A DNA stretch of 64,000 nt from Syngnathus acus (GCF_901709675.1 NC_051095.1:5207956-5271955); one strand, 5' to 3'; positions 23,301 to 41,151 are shown, counted from the first letter of the stretch. Translations and numbers: made by a program. The notes: a model not told the origin generated them from the sequence alone.

Positions 23301-26300
23301 ATTTCTTGGCAACTGTGAGAGGAGCCTCCTTTTTTAAATCATTAGCAGGTGGTTTTTATTTCATTTTGATCTCTTTGTTTCTCATTTGTTCTTGAATTTC
23401 TTTGGATTGTAGTCAGGTGGGTTTTATTTTGAGACCTTGGAGCCTACTTCTAAGTCTGTCAGGCACTTAGGTGGGCATTTAACCGATTCCTTGATTCAAC
23501 AAATATTGCCAGGAATTGGACCTTGGTGTTATCAGTGATCTAGACTTCAGATTTCCAAAACCAATAAATTCCCGCAACAAGAGGGCATTACTTTTTCAAG
23601 TAAGGGCAAAAACGATTTGCAAGAGTTACTTCCCTCACCCTTTCAGTGGCTGGTCAAACATTGTCGGAATGGTTAACTAACTCCTGGTCCATTGGGCAGG
23701 CAGCCTCAATTCCGTCGGCCCAGTCGCTGCGACTCCTGGACTTCGGTTTCAGCGACTTTGACTTGTCGGACACGGAAACCACGTTGGGTACCGTGCGCAT
23801 GTTTGTCGACCTGGATCTGGCGCACAACTTCCACATGAAGCACACGGTAGGCGTCAAGAGTGGGAACGACCCACTCCACATCTGGGTGACAAATTAACAA
23901 TGACTTCTACATTGTTTAGAATTTATGCCAGTGGATTTTGAGCGTGAAGAAGAACTACAGGAAGAACGTGGCCTATCACAACTGGAGACACGCTTTCAAC
24001 ACTGCCCAGTGCATGTTTGCCCTCCTTAAATCAGGCCGCTTGCAGGTTAGTAGCATAGCAAGCATATGAATCATCCATCGTCGAGGCTATTTCTGTCGTC
24101 CCCGAGCCAAATATTCAAAGTTGCTAGCATTTGACTCCTGACAGAATCGCCTTCGGGATTTAGAGGTTCTGGCTCTGATGATCGCTACGCTCTGCCATGA
24201 TTTGGACCACAGAGGAGTCAACAACTCCTACATACAAAGGTACGGAAGCTGTAGAAGAGTCCCGGTAGAATCCTGTCGGGTATCCACCGGCTATTTAACC
24301 TGTGTTCATTTATCAGGAGTGAGCACCCACTGGCACAGCTTTACTGCCACTCCACCATGGAGCACCACCATTTGGACCAGTGCCTGATGATCCTCAACAG
24401 TCCAGTAAGCGCAATACATGGTGGCCATTCTCTTCCCGTTATGACACAAACAAGGTTCTCATTCTCTGGCTGTTTCAGGGCAACCAGATCCTGAGTGGCC
24501 TCTCCGTGGATGAGTACAAATGCACTCTAAAGATGATTGAGAGAGCTATTTTATCCACCGATCTGGCCTTGTATATTAAGTAGGTACAGAACACTGAAAA
24601 TACAGAACAAAGGAAGGAGGGGGAGAAGACAATGTCTGATGTGACTTATCGGATTTATTTCTTGTTAACATTTTGTCCCAGGAGACGTGAGGAGTTCTTT
24701 GAGCTCACGCACAACGGACAGTTTGTTTGGGAAAATGAACACCATAGAGACTTACTTAGGTGAGATGAACACGTTAAGTCATCTGGGTTCATTCGTATGT
24801 ATTCACACCGGTTTTGCATGTCTCCATTAGGTCAATGCTGATGACTGCTTGTGATATATCAGCAATCACAAAGCCCTGGCCAGTGCAAAAGAGGGTAAGA
24901 GATATAGAAAATAGAGATTGTGCCTAAACATATGATTTTTTTTTTTAATTTATGGAAATTTAAAAAAAAAAATCCTAATGTGAGCGTTGGTTCATATTCC
25001 AATTTTTATCCTGTAAAATTCCAACCTAATTCTCATCTAAATTATAGTTGCCCATTATTAAAAATTCAATCTGGTTCCAATTAAAAATGTTTTATTCATA
25101 ACATCGTTAATCTCTAATCTTTTTTCCCCGCAAGGACCACAAGAGAAAAAGAAAATTAGCTTTGCATAAGGCACCTTGCAGCTGCGTCCCAACTATTTTA
25201 TCTCCCTGGTGATCTTTGTTAGTCAGCAGCTTGTTAAAAAGCACAAGCCTCGTGGAAAAAAAAAAAAAACTCGCACACTATTTGATAACATGATGAGAGT
25301 GCTTTTGGAATAGAAAATTCTGCAACCGCCCTCAACAAAAAATATTCTGATAAGACTGAATTAGCTGTGCCTGGGGGAAAAAAGGATTTTAAAAATTCTA
25401 TAAAAAAAAAAAAACATTCAAGCTAATTTATTTTTGTCCTTGGTGACACATTCTTATTAAAGTAAGATTTTCTTATCCATTACATTAATTTTCTTGTTAG
25501 ATTTGTGGAGTTGGTAATTGGGGTTTTGCTGTGCAATAGAATTTTATTCTTGTGAAATTCCAATTTTCTTGCTCTCGGATGTAAGATATTTTTTCTTCAT
25601 GAAAATTTGAATTCACATTTTTTTCTTGTATTTTTTTTCTCATAATACCAAGACTATAATTTGACCTACTTCTGTACCTACTATATATATAACAAACAAT
25701 ACCTTCCGATTTTTTGTGGAACCGTTTCCATTTAAGGTGAAAGTCTGCACTTTGCTTTCCCCCTCACACAGATCGCAGAGCTGGTGGCGACTGAGTTCTT
25801 TGAACAAGGGGACAAGGAGAGACTCGAATTGAACATTGAGCCCAGTGTAAGGCAACAACATCAGAGGGAACTGCATCGGTTTGCTACCATGACGCTACAA
25901 TCTCATTTTATTTCAGGACTTGATGAATCGAGAGAAGCGAGATAAGATTCCGAGCATGCAAGTCTCCTTCATTGACGCCATCTGCACGCAGTTGTACGAG
26001 GTAATGTAGCAGTTTGAAATCAATTTTGAAAACATGACAATGTCATAATTTGGTCCTTCTGTAATAATAACTAATTATATGTCAAAAGAAATGTATGCGT
26101 TTTATCTGTATTTTCAAGTAAAAACTGTCGCCGTGGGAAAAAAATGAAAATACCATAATTCCTGATTTTTTGTTATTGATAAAATCGTAAAAAGAAACAA
26201 ACTGCTTATTCAGGTGCACAAAACTGACCACAACAAGCGTAAGAATTTTCTATTGAATCAGTCATGTATTTCTGTTAACAAGATCACAATAGAGAAACAG

Positions 26301-26483
26301 ATTATTGATCCAGCGTACTTGTTCAGTCACTGTCCCTCACTATTTTTTTTTCCTCAATCTCAGACTTTGGCAGGTATGTCTGACTACTGTTCACCTTTGC
26401 TGGAGGGTTGCCGGACAAACCGTCAGCGTTGGAAGTGCTTGGCCGAGGAGTGCGAGAAAGGCCTGGTCAACAGTCTGGTGTGA
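17335..26483 (+). CDS. pde5a: cGMP-specific 3',5'-cyclic phosphodiesterase (PDE5A)
   Basis: Complete. 22 coding exons: 17335-17414, 18410-18878, 19424-19597, 20254-20343, 20421-20492, 20695-20784, 20877-21017, 21553-21620, 21937-22048, 22122-22206, 22353-22528, 22639-22689, 23700-23846, 23920-24045, 24145-24239, 24317-24404, 24479-24579, 24682-24759, 24831-24894, 25772-25846, 25917-26000, 26364-26483; phases join, giving 861 residues (human 875). The N-terminus [20 protein letters not shown] and the PKG target [16 protein letters not shown] are conserved. GAF-A ([20 protein letters not shown], then [14 protein letters not shown]) binds cGMP allosterically; GAF-B follows ([13 protein letters not shown] to [13 protein letters not shown]). 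The catalytic domain shows [14 protein letters not shown], the metal-binding [12 protein letters not shown] and the Q-containing MQVSFIDAI. The enzyme hydrolyses cGMP in the cytosol and ends NO/natriuretic-peptide signalling. No broken exon was found. Confidence 0.97.
19927..20092. repeat. Fold-back repeat with 53-bp arms in pde5a intron 3
   Basis: Left arm 19927-19979 and right arm 20040-20092 are reverse complements with 51 of 53 bases matching, separated by a 60-bp spacer. The arms contain GGCGGCCATTTT and CTGTCGACTGAAAATGACATC. The structure would form a long hairpin and looks like the core of a palindromic MITE. Confidence 0.85.
22735..23610 (-). mobile_element. Degenerate Tc1-like DNA transposon in pde5a intron 12
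   Basis: The sequence follows the familiar fish Tc1-like element read against the gene: CAGCAAGAACTGAAATCAAA, TGGAGTAATTATGGCCCACT, TTTTTGGTAGACCGCAGAAT and CTCATTTGTTCTTGAATTTC blocks occur in the expected order, which place transposase remnants on the minus strand. It is internally deleted and full of indels, so no transposase can be made. Confidence 0.65.
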
Positions 26484-27201
26484 ATGTCAACAACGCCCAC
26501 CCGCCCGCCCCCCCATGTGGCTTCCTCACATTCTTCCCATCTCACTCACTTGACTTACTTTTTTTTTCTAGGGTGATGGGGGAAAACTTCATTTCACGAC
26601 ACATACCGTACATTTAATGCCTAGTTCCTTGTTTACTGCATGTATTTTCAATCTTGAGATTTGGGAAAGGTCCATGGTTACCATGGCGATGGTCGGGTGT
26701 GTCAGTGGACCGTCTCAAACCACTTTCAATTTGCGCACCAGTTTGTGTGCAGTGCTTCTCACAAACATAAGTCATTGGTCACTGTTGTCTTTTTATTTAG
26801 TCATTACAGTACAGAATCTATTTATTATTTTTGCACCGAGTGGCTTTAAACTCACAGATTACAGATATGGACAAAAGTAAATGTACATTGGGATGCAGAT
26901 TATATCTACACACTACAAGAGTGTCACGCTCACAAGTACAGTCAGCCTTGCGTATTTATTTGTTTAATATATTTATTAGCTAAATGTATATTGTCTTTTT
27001 TAAAGCACTTTTCCAGAAGAAATTTTGAAATTGTTATTTTTCATACTAATTAAAAAAAAAAACGTTTTTTTTTTTTCTCCACTGCCTTGTCAAGTCACAA
27101 ATGCATTTTTTGGAAATGTACACAGTGATTGAATTCAGATTTTTGTAATCGGTTACGATATAATGTTTTGGACCTACCTCTCCGTCGACGTTGCCCCATT
27201 A

Positions 27202-27207
27202 AATAAA
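27202..27207 (+). other. pde5a: Candidate poly(A) signal of pde5a
   Basis: AATAAA about 720 bp after the pde5a stop, and the last clear plus-strand hexamer before the convergent mad2l1 gene. Confidence 0.4.
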
Positions 27208-27372
27208 TTCTGTGAAACGTGTTGATTTCAGTTTTTTTTTTGTGGTGGGGGGTCTTTAATGCCTACCTCCTCATGCTTATTTTAAGAATGCTTCAAAAAG
27301 TCCTAGCTAATTGCGTTAAAGCAGGGGTGTCTGACTTCATAAATACCACAGTAAACATGAAAAAAAAAAATG

Positions 27373-27378
27373 TTTATT
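27373..27378 (-). other. mad2l1: Candidate poly(A) signal of mad2l1
   Basis: AATAAA on the minus strand 65 bp after the mad2l1 stop codon. It implies a very short 3' UTR and leaves about 170 bp to the pde5a signal on the other strand. Confidence 0.45.
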
Positions 27379-27442
27379 ACTGTATGTGTGAGTGGGATTG
27401 AATTTGGGGTGTTGTGGCCCACCCCGGGTTTGAAACCCCATT

Positions 27443-29492
<2,050 letters not shown>

Positions 29493-29622
29493 TGTGTGGT
29501 TTGATTTTCGTCTGTTTTTGTCCTAAACGCTTCAACAAACGTTCGTCGAGGTTTCTTTCTTGTTAAAATTGCTAAAATGCTGCCCGCGGTTTTGTTTGAA
29601 AATGGCCTGCCTATAGACTACT

Positions 29623-29631
29623 GCGCATGCG
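29623..29631. promoter_or_regulatory. NRF1-like site upstream of mad2l1
   Basis: GCGCATGCG, nine of the ten consensus bases, lies about 130 bp upstream of the mad2l1 ATG in a TATA-less region, as in promoters of cell-cycle genes. Motif evidence only. Confidence 0.45.
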
Positions 29632-30519
29632 TGGGATATTCTTCTCCTTCACCAATTGCGTCCACATTCCAGTTGTACGAGCGCGTTAGCGCCATCTATC
29701 TTCTATTTTTGAACGTTTGACTCATGAAATTCAATTAAGTACTGTCATGCCAAATTTGTGATGGTTTTGACATTCATACTACAGCAAATCCCCAAAGGTT
29801 ACATTAGTTAAAATAAGACTAGTGAAAAATCCCCAAAAATTACTGTAAATCAAAAGAGGATCAATATCTTAAATCCCTCAAAAGTTGCACTGGTCAGAAA
29901 AAGACTTCAGTAAACTTGCTCCAAATTGCGCTGTTTTATGGAAGAAGAAAAAAAACTGCCGTGCCCTAAAATTGATCGTGCATGTTAGTTATATTTTGAA
30001 AGGAGTGCCTTGACTTTTATTTCAATTTTTTTTGTTAAAAGCCATAGCTGGGTCTTTTTTTTTTTTTTTTTGTCTTATATACTTTATTTGCGCAGCAGTG
30101 CCACTCCTAGTCAGTTAGTCTTGAATGTCGCCATTATAACCATAAACAATTTTTTTTCGGGGGAGGCAACCGTTTGTGGTCGGGTAGCGATTTAAAAACG
30201 TCGCTTCAAAGATCGTTTATATTCAAAGAATAGCGGCTCGCATGGAGTAAAAAAACAAAAACAAAAAAAACACCACGATATTGTCAAACCATATCACGAT
30301 ATTGTCAAACCATATCACAATAGACGATCTTTGGCGCACCCTCCTCCTCTTCCTCCTCTTCCTCCTCCTCTCTTGTCTCTTCTGTGGACTGCAAAGCGAA
30401 CGCAAGGCAGCTGCCTCGCTGCGTGCAATCATCCTCACGCCAAGTGCACGCCAAGTGGACGAGCTTCTCGTCCATCGCCGCCTTTTCTTCGCATTCGAGT
30501 CCATTTTGGAGCCGCGGGG

Positions 30520-33500
30520 ATGTCCGTCGCGGGGCTGAAGAAGCAGTTCCACAAAGCCACGCAGGTATGCCGTCGTGCGCGCGCACCTCCAGCATCCCTC
30601 CTCAACATCCAGACGTAAACACGACGCGCCCGCCGGGCTGTCTCCGAGCAGATTTCCACTACGTTTTCCTTGTTCACGCGTGGCCTCTTGCAGTTTGTCA
30701 ACCATTTTAAAAAGAAATTGTGGATGTGCGCGTGTGTAAAGCGTGTCTTCTGGATGGTTGGCACGCGCATGATGGGATCTAATGTTACGTAACAGAGAGG
30801 CCTTTGAGACGGCGCTTCTGATTGGCTGTTGCTGCACACAACAGGGAATTCCCTCCATCCTCCATCACAGCATCTTTCCCTTCCCTCCATCATCCTCATT
30901 CCAACTCTCAAGAACCACCTGCAGAACATCCATATTGAACCTTAGACCCTGCCCACGTTTTTTGTGTGTCCTTGAACGCATCAGCGCCATGATCCTGTTT
31001 GCCAGCCGCAAACGGTAAATATGGATATTCCCACCCAGGAGATCAGAAAGTGGGGCAAATCTCTGCATGTGTGAGTGTTTGTGTGTGGGTTTGTGTTAGA
31101 GCTGAGGCGCCGCAGCGTGACCGCCACCATCATCAGACGCGAGAAACGTGACACCTTGTTCACTTGACTGAATAAAACATGAGAAGAAGGCCAGGGATGT
31201 CGGAAGGCCTCTACTGGTTGACTGGTTTGATGAAATGTCTACAGTCCATTCTGTAGTATTTGTGTGTTGCATGGGTGCTTTGCAGCAGGGAGACATATAA
31301 AACATGTAGTACATCAGATGCCGAGGACCAGGATTTAAGAGCCCTGGTAGAGCCTGTTTGGTGGGAAGGACTACCTCGCTGTCATATGGTGGTCCACAGG
31401 GTTCAATTTTGGGGCCCCTTCAGTTTTTTTTTATGCTATGCAGATGACAGATTTATGCCCTGTTAAGCAAAAAGGATGCTTTCTCCTTAAGGACACTTTT
31501 GTCTTGTATGGAGAAAATCAAAGTTTGGATGAAACTCCCATCTAATCGCAGCCTGTTGAGTTGGGCCCCTTGGTGTCTCAAATGTGGCCGTATTTTAAAT
31601 TGAACCGGCTAATTGGTGCTGTTGGCAAATCCAGCTTCTTTTTTTAAACTTGGGCATCTGGTTAAACTAAAGCCTGTCCTTTCACAACGACACTTTATTC
31701 TGAAGTCAGCCAATCTTCTTTCAAGTGTCTCCAGTTGGTCCAAAATGCTGCTGCTCACCTCCAAACTGGAACTTGTAGGAGAGATCGAACTACAATTGTG
31801 GCCTCCCTTTACATCGTACATTTTAAGATTCTTTTATTTCTCTTAAAATCTTTAAATGGTCCCGCCACAAACACATTTTTATTAGTTGGCTTTAGATCAA
31901 AATGAGATTTGGCATTAAACTGCTTCATTCCAAAACTATTTGATCGCTGGAGCCATTCTCATAAATCGGGGCACTTGTAGGTCAAGGCACCACTGTTTTT
32001 ACATTCGATCTTTTACGCTGTAATATTTCCAAATGAGTTTGTTGTCATGTCGCCATGGTTACCATCCTCTACAATGGCACAGCGGTCTTTAATTTCTCAG
32101 AGAGCTGAAAAGGCTTTTGTTTTGGCGGGCTCTTGAATGCAACATGTATAATTGCCTTCCCCGCACCCCGCTGTTCAGAGGATGGTGTCACCATAGCAAC
32201 CGCACACGTGTGAGAGGCGGGCGAGTGACACGCACGCTGCGGTTGGCCAGGTCAATAATTGATGGACCTCGAGGGAATCACACGTGACGTTTGTGTGTGT
32301 GTGTTTATATGTGTGTGTCTGTGTGTCTTGAGACATGCTTTGACTTGCATTCAAAATTGACAAGGTGCTCATCTGTCACCATAGAAGATCTTTGCAGTTG
32401 TGTGTTTTAACTTCCTGTCTGATGCATAGACACATCTGAAGCAAATGCACGCACACACACACACACATACAACACACACGAGGGAATCGTGGAATAACTT
32501 CCGGAGATGCTTATGTAACATGAAGAAGGTCCAAGGCCTGCGTCTCCATGGTAACTGCATCCTCGCTCCGCATGTTTGCGTCTTGATGCGTAATGATTTT
32601 TTCTTTTCACCTCGAATGTTTTGTTTGACTCGCCTGGTCACGTGACCTACCTCTTCTTCGTTCTGTTTTTCGCACTCTTCAGCCTTACCCTCTTCTTCAC
32701 GCTCTCCACAGAAAGTCAGCGAGAAGGTGGGCGGCGCCGAAGGAACCAAGCTTGACGATGACTTTAAAGAAATGGAGAAGGTAAATGCGTTGTCGTGATG
32801 AAGAGGAAGAGGACAGTGTCTATGATGTTTGTTGTGTGTGTCCGCAAGAAAGTGGACGTGACCAGCCGAGCGGTCCTGGACATCATGACCAAAACCACCG
32901 AGTACCTGCAGCCCAACCCGGCCTCCAGGGCCAAGCTCAGCATGATCAACACCATGTCGAAAATCCGCGGCCAGGAGAAGGGACCCGGATACCCGCAGGC
33001 CGAATCTGTCCTCGGAGACGCCATGTTGAAGTTTGGCCGGGAACTCGGGGAGGACTCCTGCTTCGGTAAAGAATCTCATCTTCTTCATCCAACCCTCATC
33101 TTCATAATCCTGACACACATCCTCATTCTTCGTATCATTTGCGTATAACTTCCACATCCCTTGACCTTATCCTGGTCCTTCACCACCAAGGCCTGGCACT
33201 CATTGACGCTGGTGAAGCCATGAAAGAACTGGGTGAAGTGAAGGACGCTCTGGACATGGAGGTGAAACAAAACTTCATCGACCCACTGCAGAACCTACAC
33301 GACAAAGACCTGAAAGAGATCCAGGTGAGCCGCTACAAGGTGGCCAAAGGTGATCACAACCAATCCGCACACTCACGTGTCCTTCCCGTTACTGCTTCTT
33401 CACAGCACCACCTGAAGAAGATGGAGGGACGCCGTTTGGATTTCGACTACAAGAAGAAGCGTCAGGGGAAGGTGCAGGACGATGAGATCAAACAAGCGCT

Positions 33501-34419
33501 GGAGAAGTTTGATGAGAGCAAGGAGATTGCAGAGCAGAGCATGTTCAACCTTCTGGAGAGTGACGTAAGACCCGCACCTCATCCGTTGACTGCTTTGATA
33601 GGCTGACAGCGCAGGATCGTTACACACATCAACCTGAGCAGAGTGAGATTCCGTATACTCGAATTGCAGATTGAGCAGGTGAGCCAGTTGGCGGCGCTGG
33701 TCCAGGCCCAGTTGGAGTACCACAGTCGCACCGCTCAGATCCTCCAGCAACTCTCCAGCAAGATGGACGACAGGTAGGCAACGGGCACCCCGTCGTCGTG
33801 TTTCCTCATTCTTCTGAAAATCCAACCTTCAGGATAAAGGAAGTGTCCAGTAAGCCCAGGAAAGAGTTTGTTCCAAAACCACGCATGACCTTGGAGCTCC
33901 TGCCGCCCAGTGAGAGCCACAACGGTGGCATCCACTCTGCTAAATCCCCCGGAAGATCACCAGGTACAAAAATGAACATACAGTACCTAGATATCGGTAT
34001 CAAAGTACCATCCTGGCTACCTACCTACTGAGGAATCGAGAATCGATTATTCCATCGATTAATCAGATAACATTCTACCTTGCGTGAACCATTTGTGCTA
34101 ATTTGTTAGCGTAATTGTAAACCTTCAAACTACCTCAGCACAAATTGAGACCCCCAGTTCAAAACTTACACGATAGCGTTTCCAATTTCAATTGTTGAGT
34201 GTGTTGTCGGCGCGTTTGGCAGCCCCGCTGGACCAGCCGTGCTGCCGGGCGCTCTACGACTTTGAGCCGGAGAACGAAGGCGAGCTGGGCTTCAAGGAGG
34301 GCGACGTCATCACGCTGACCAATCAGATCGATGACAACTGGTACGAGGGAATGATCCACGGTAACTCGGGCTTCTTCCCCATCAACTACGTCGACATCCT
34401 GGTGCCGCTCCCGCATTAA
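30520..34419 (+). CDS. sh3gl2: Endophilin A1 (SH3GL2)
   Basis: Eight coding exons: 30520-30564, 32712-32780, 32849-33065, 33191-33324, 33406-33564, 33670-33773, 33833-33963, 34223-34419; phases join, giving 351 residues (human 352). The N-terminal amphipathic helix is [15 protein letters not shown]. The BAR domain runs to about residue 245 ([58 protein letters not shown]). After a Pro/Ser linker comes the C-terminal SH3 ([39 protein letters not shown]). The protein senses and bends membranes and recruits dynamin and synaptojanin during clathrin-mediated endocytosis, mainly at synapses. [25 protein letters not shown]-type residues and the SH3 end HILVPLPH-like favour A1 over A2/A3; which teleost duplicate (a or b) is not decided. 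Confidence 0.94.
31290..31960 (+). mobile_element. Dead LINE reverse-transcriptase fragment in sh3gl2 intron 1
   Basis: Translations show a decayed VPQGSVLGPLLF-like stretch directly fused to YADD (near 31436), then [11 protein letters not shown], then LVKLKPVLS and VQNAAA-like remnants, and finally an ILKILLFVFKSLNGPAP-like end near 31860. The order matches jockey-superfamily (L2/Rex-like) elements, but stops, frameshifts and an internal deletion are everywhere. Confidence 0.6.
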
Positions 34420-37007
34420 GGCCCCGCCACCCACACGGCCGATACCACGGTCCCCGTTTTAGCGTCCTCCTCGTCCTGTCTTCTTCTTCTTTTGCTGTGC
34501 TTTGCGCGACTGCGTTCACGTCGGAGAAGGCGAGGCTGCGGGACTGGAAGGGAGCGAACAAATTACCACGATGTTTGCCGGCTCGGCGCCTCACACCGTC
34601 GAGCGCCGCCGCTACCGAGTGGGCTCGTCCCACCATGCGCGTGTGTGGAGCTTGTGTGTCGTCTCGTTTTGCGTCGTTCCCGTCAGGGCGCCGTCGCATG
34701 GCTCTCGCCTCGTCTTCGTTTCCTCCTTACACCACTTTGGGCTGTTTGCATGAGCTAGCCTCTTAAGTGGAGCAGCAATGCATCATGGGATCACAGCTGC
34801 TCAGCAATAAGTTCAAAAAAAGGTCGGGGTGTTGGGCAGGAATATGCGGACACTTCCCAGTTGAGTGTTTTGTGTTGAGAGGCTGCTTGTTGACTTTTGA
34901 TGTGGCTTTTGCATGCAGGATGGACGACTTGATCGAGTGATTGGTGTTACACATATGTCACAAAGTCACCGTGGTGAGCTGTGAGTGATTTTGCGGCAAA
35001 AGCAGCAGTAGTCGTGGCTTTGTTAAACATGGCCAGTCGGTAGCTATTCGCTGTATTCAACCTTAGCAGCAATGCAAACCACACAAGTGTATATTCCCCA
35101 TGGCGAGGCCACTGACTGGCGTCCGTGTGGTCGTCTTGTGTGCATGCCGGTATCCTTCATGTCCACGAAAGGAATCGAAATAGTGTTCAGCCAAGCTAAC
35201 GGCACTGTATTCAATGTCAACGGCGGTCACAAATGGCTAATATGTTCACATACTAAGCCAGTATTTAACACAGTGGTGCGAAGGAATAAAGTACAAATTC
35301 TACCTTATGGTACTTAAATTGCTTTTTTAGGTATCTTTATTTTGTGGGGGGGAGTTTTGCCGTTGTGGTCTGTAACCTCACGCTTACCTGTTAGCTTGGG
35401 CTTCAGGAGCTTTTGGATTCTTAATTGATTTTACATTCCAAAGTATTTAGTGTTATTCGAACACTCTATGATGAATATGACATGCTACCACCGTAGCAGC
35501 TTTGGCTAACGTCAGCTTGTTTACAGTGCGAGAGCTAGCTTAGTAATGCTAGCGCCGTTTTGTTGGAAGATTGACAGCGTTCTTTGTGACTACGTGATAC
35601 AATTAGGCACTTTCATAATTGTGCATGTCACTGTGGAGTGAGTTTGTTCAAATCTCACAAGCGGTTTTAAAACTGCTCATTTTAGTTGCTTTGTCCGACA
35701 GCTTTTTAATTCTACCCCCTACATTGAAAATAGCTATAGCAACAGACTTTGTACTTCTAAGTTTGTCAAATAGGCGCATTTCTTTTTTCAACCTCCACAT
35801 GATGTCAAAGATCATCTGATTAGTGAATAAAGACATTCTGAGATTTTGACTGACTGAAATCTCAGGGTGTTATGAGGCAAAAAAAAAAAAGGTACAGCTA
35901 ACACATTGGAACGTAAACGGGAGCATTAAACGACAATGGCAGCAGATTCAAAGAGGGAACTGTAAGAATAATTTATGGCGAATATGTTGTGTCTTGTGCC
36001 TGCCGAAAAACCACCTGCTTCTGGCAATTTAAAATGTTAATTTCATTAAAAAAAACACACACACAAGATAGGTGTATTTTTTCATTTGTTATTGTCAGTT
36101 AATTTAGCATGTTTTGTAACTTGATTCACAACATTTGCAAAGCTATGAGAACATGTTATGCTAGCATAAAAGTCTAACTCGCTTTTTCGTAGCTTCAACG
36201 TCAAGCCAACGCCATCTAGCTTTTCTCTTTTTGTACTGAAGGGACCCACTAATGTATGTACTTTTTTGTACTTAAGTGCAGCCGTTTTATCACTACTTGT
36301 TTGTTTTTTTTGCATTGTGCTTCCACAATCGTACAGATTGTGAGTATTTTGGCCACCTTTGATTTAGTAAAGCGCAAGGTGACATTCTCAAGAACAAATT
36401 ACCTTGCATAAAACACAACACAAACACTACAAATAACAGCTGTGAGGGCAATAAAAATATTCCAATAAGCTACATTTGTGGGATGCATGCTTTGCGTCAT
36501 GGTGGCCTGATGCTCTGTTGTGTACCCCCTTGCCCCCCATTTCGGAGAGCTTTTTTATTTAATTTTTTTGTCTTCGTCGATGGCGACGTGTATTTTGACC
36601 TCAGTGAGGGACCTGTGCGGCCTTCGTCGTCACGTCACGTCGTCGCGAAGAGTAAACATACTTGAAGATGTCCGCAGCGAAACTTTGCTCGTTGGACCAG
36701 GATTGGTTTGATCGTGTGACCTTGCTTTGCCTTGCGGCTGTATAAAATAGCCTCATGCCTGCCTGGTGTCTTCTGCTGAGATATGCGTGTACCTTATTTA
36801 TTGTATTTATTATTTATTTATTCTCGTGTCTCTATTTTTAAGAGCATACACCTGTGGCGTACTTTAAAGACGCCGGGTAGAGGAGGTGTGGTCAAAGCTA
36901 GCCTGTACTAACTGTTGCTCTCCTCGTGTTGGATGATGATGATATATACAACCGGTATATGTATATCTTGCTTGTTGTGAGAAGACCTGCAATGTAATGA
37001 CAATAAA
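34420..37007 (+). other. sh3gl2: Probable long 3' UTR of sh3gl2, ending at AATAAA 37002-37007
   Basis: No coding region with splice or protein support is seen for 2.6 kb after the stop codon. The AATAAA at 37002-37007, in a context rich in TATTTATT, is a plausible end; long 3' UTRs are known for neuronal endophilin mRNAs. The 37008-37985 interval is then the ANP32 5' flank. Confidence 0.4.
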
Positions 37008-37985
37008 TGATTAACACTACAAATGCTTACTATTTTTGCTAACGGAACATTAAAAAAACTGTCAAGTGAATTCAGATATTTCTTTCTAAATACATTTTAC
37101 ATGTTTAAAGATAATTGCTAGAAATGAGAAAGCTTGACAACTGTGTTGTACTGAGTTCTGGATAGATATGGAGATAGACAGGCAGCCAGACCAGACAATG
37201 TATATAGTCATGTAGGTTGCCAATATGTCCGCCAGGGGCGCTGCAGGAACTTATTTTCGTTTCCCTCCTTTCCGCTGACGCATTTACGTGCGTCCGGACA
37301 TTTGTAGGCTTTTATGGGCTACGTAAAGTCGTTGTTTTTAAGGAATGCGCACTTGGGAGAGATTACCCGTGTATTAGAACACGCTCAAGAGAAATGTACT
37401 TGTATACTGTACTGAAAGAATAGAATACTGAAAGATTAAAATAACAAAATCAACCTATTTGAAAGAGAATTAACATCTGGGTTCAATGACTCGATAGGTT
37501 AGACATCAGATCTATTGTTTCTTGGTTCCGCAGAGGTATAACGCGGAAATGGGTTCAAATAATTGATTTAACACACGACATTTGACGCAGTAGACGGCTG
37601 ACCCACTTTTTTTCACACTGAGCATTGAAGCGAAAGCTTGAAGGGATTAGCTCGATTACACACCGGAAGTACAACATCAGTCATAAATTAAAAGAACATG
37701 ACCTGAAAGTAAACATACACAAATAAGCTGTGATGATTTTCAAAATACGTCTTAAAGCATTTTTTTTCACATATAGAAACTGGTTAAAATGAATTATTCT
37801 CGAACTTAATTTTTAAATTACACTCCGACCTTGGGTTTCGATTGATTTAGAAAGTCTCCACCGGAAGTAATCCCTTTCTTACGAAAAATACTTCACACTC
37901 ATTCGGCGTGTTTTGGACCAGTGAAGATCGCGGAGAAACAACTTCGTCGAGCCAAACATCCGAACTGTGGCCAAAACCGGAGGAA

Positions 37986-40389
<2,404 letters not shown>

Positions 40390-41024
40390 GTCCCAATTGA
40401 CCTCTCGCTCATGCCACGTCCCGGGCTGCATTCCATTTCTCCAACTGGCACCCTCCCATTGACTCCACGTCACTCTTTTGTGTTTGTGTTGTTGTTGCTG
40501 TTTTATAACTGGCACCGAAAGTTAATTTGATTTTAAAAGTTTGACAAGACGTTATTCAGTTTTGCGTCAATGATGTCGCTGATTTCATCCCAAACTTTCT
40601 CAGGATTTAAAGCCCCTACTCTGCCGGCTTCATCTGAAACACACAACTAAAACGTCGTTGAGCGTTTTTTTTAAATGCGTCTCAAGAAGGTGGAAATGTC
40701 TTTGTCAACGATTGTTAGATTTTTTACATTTAGTTAAGGTAAATATGCAATGCCAGAGGAGGTCATTGCATCCAAATGTCCCCCAATGAATCAATTGATG
40801 TCATCAACCCCTCCGAGTGCTCAGGGCAAACTGTGGCGTGTCTTTAGTTTTTTTTTTTTCCCCCCCATCTTAACTGTTTTTATTCTTCCCCTAAGAAATG
40901 TTGATTGTCCACAGAAAAGCATTTTACCCTCCCATCCCTATCCTCTTTGCTTTCACACTTTTTTTTTTTTTACTTTCTGTAAGTTAAAGGAAATACTACA
41001 AAAAATACAGAAATGGAGTTTGTA

Positions 41025-41030
41025 AATAAA
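41025..41030 (+). other. anp32b: Poly(A) signal of the ANP32 gene
   Basis: AATAAA 636 bp after the stop, in GTTTGTAAATAAAATCTTG. It is the only good plus-strand signal before the convergent gene. Confidence 0.6.
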
Positions 41031-41045
41031 ATCTTGAAATTTTGC

Positions 41046-41051
41046 TTTATT
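41046..41051 (-). other. coro2a: Poly(A) signal of coro2a
   Basis: AATAAA on the minus strand about 100 bp after the coro2a stop. It lies only 15 bp from the plus-strand signal of the ANP32 gene. Confidence 0.5.
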
Positions 41052-41151
41052 CTATTGTATCTGGATTGATTTCCTGGACCTTGTCTGCTCAAGCAATTTA
41101 ACAAAAGAAGTACACAAGCTAGAAGTGGTTTGTGTGTCAGCTGTCACCACG

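Noticed and set aside
22297-23400. Open frames in pde5a intron 12 that might be alternative exons
   Set aside because: They fall in a degenerate Tc1-like transposon; exon 12 splices in phase to exon 13 at 23700 and gives the expected PDE5 sequence.
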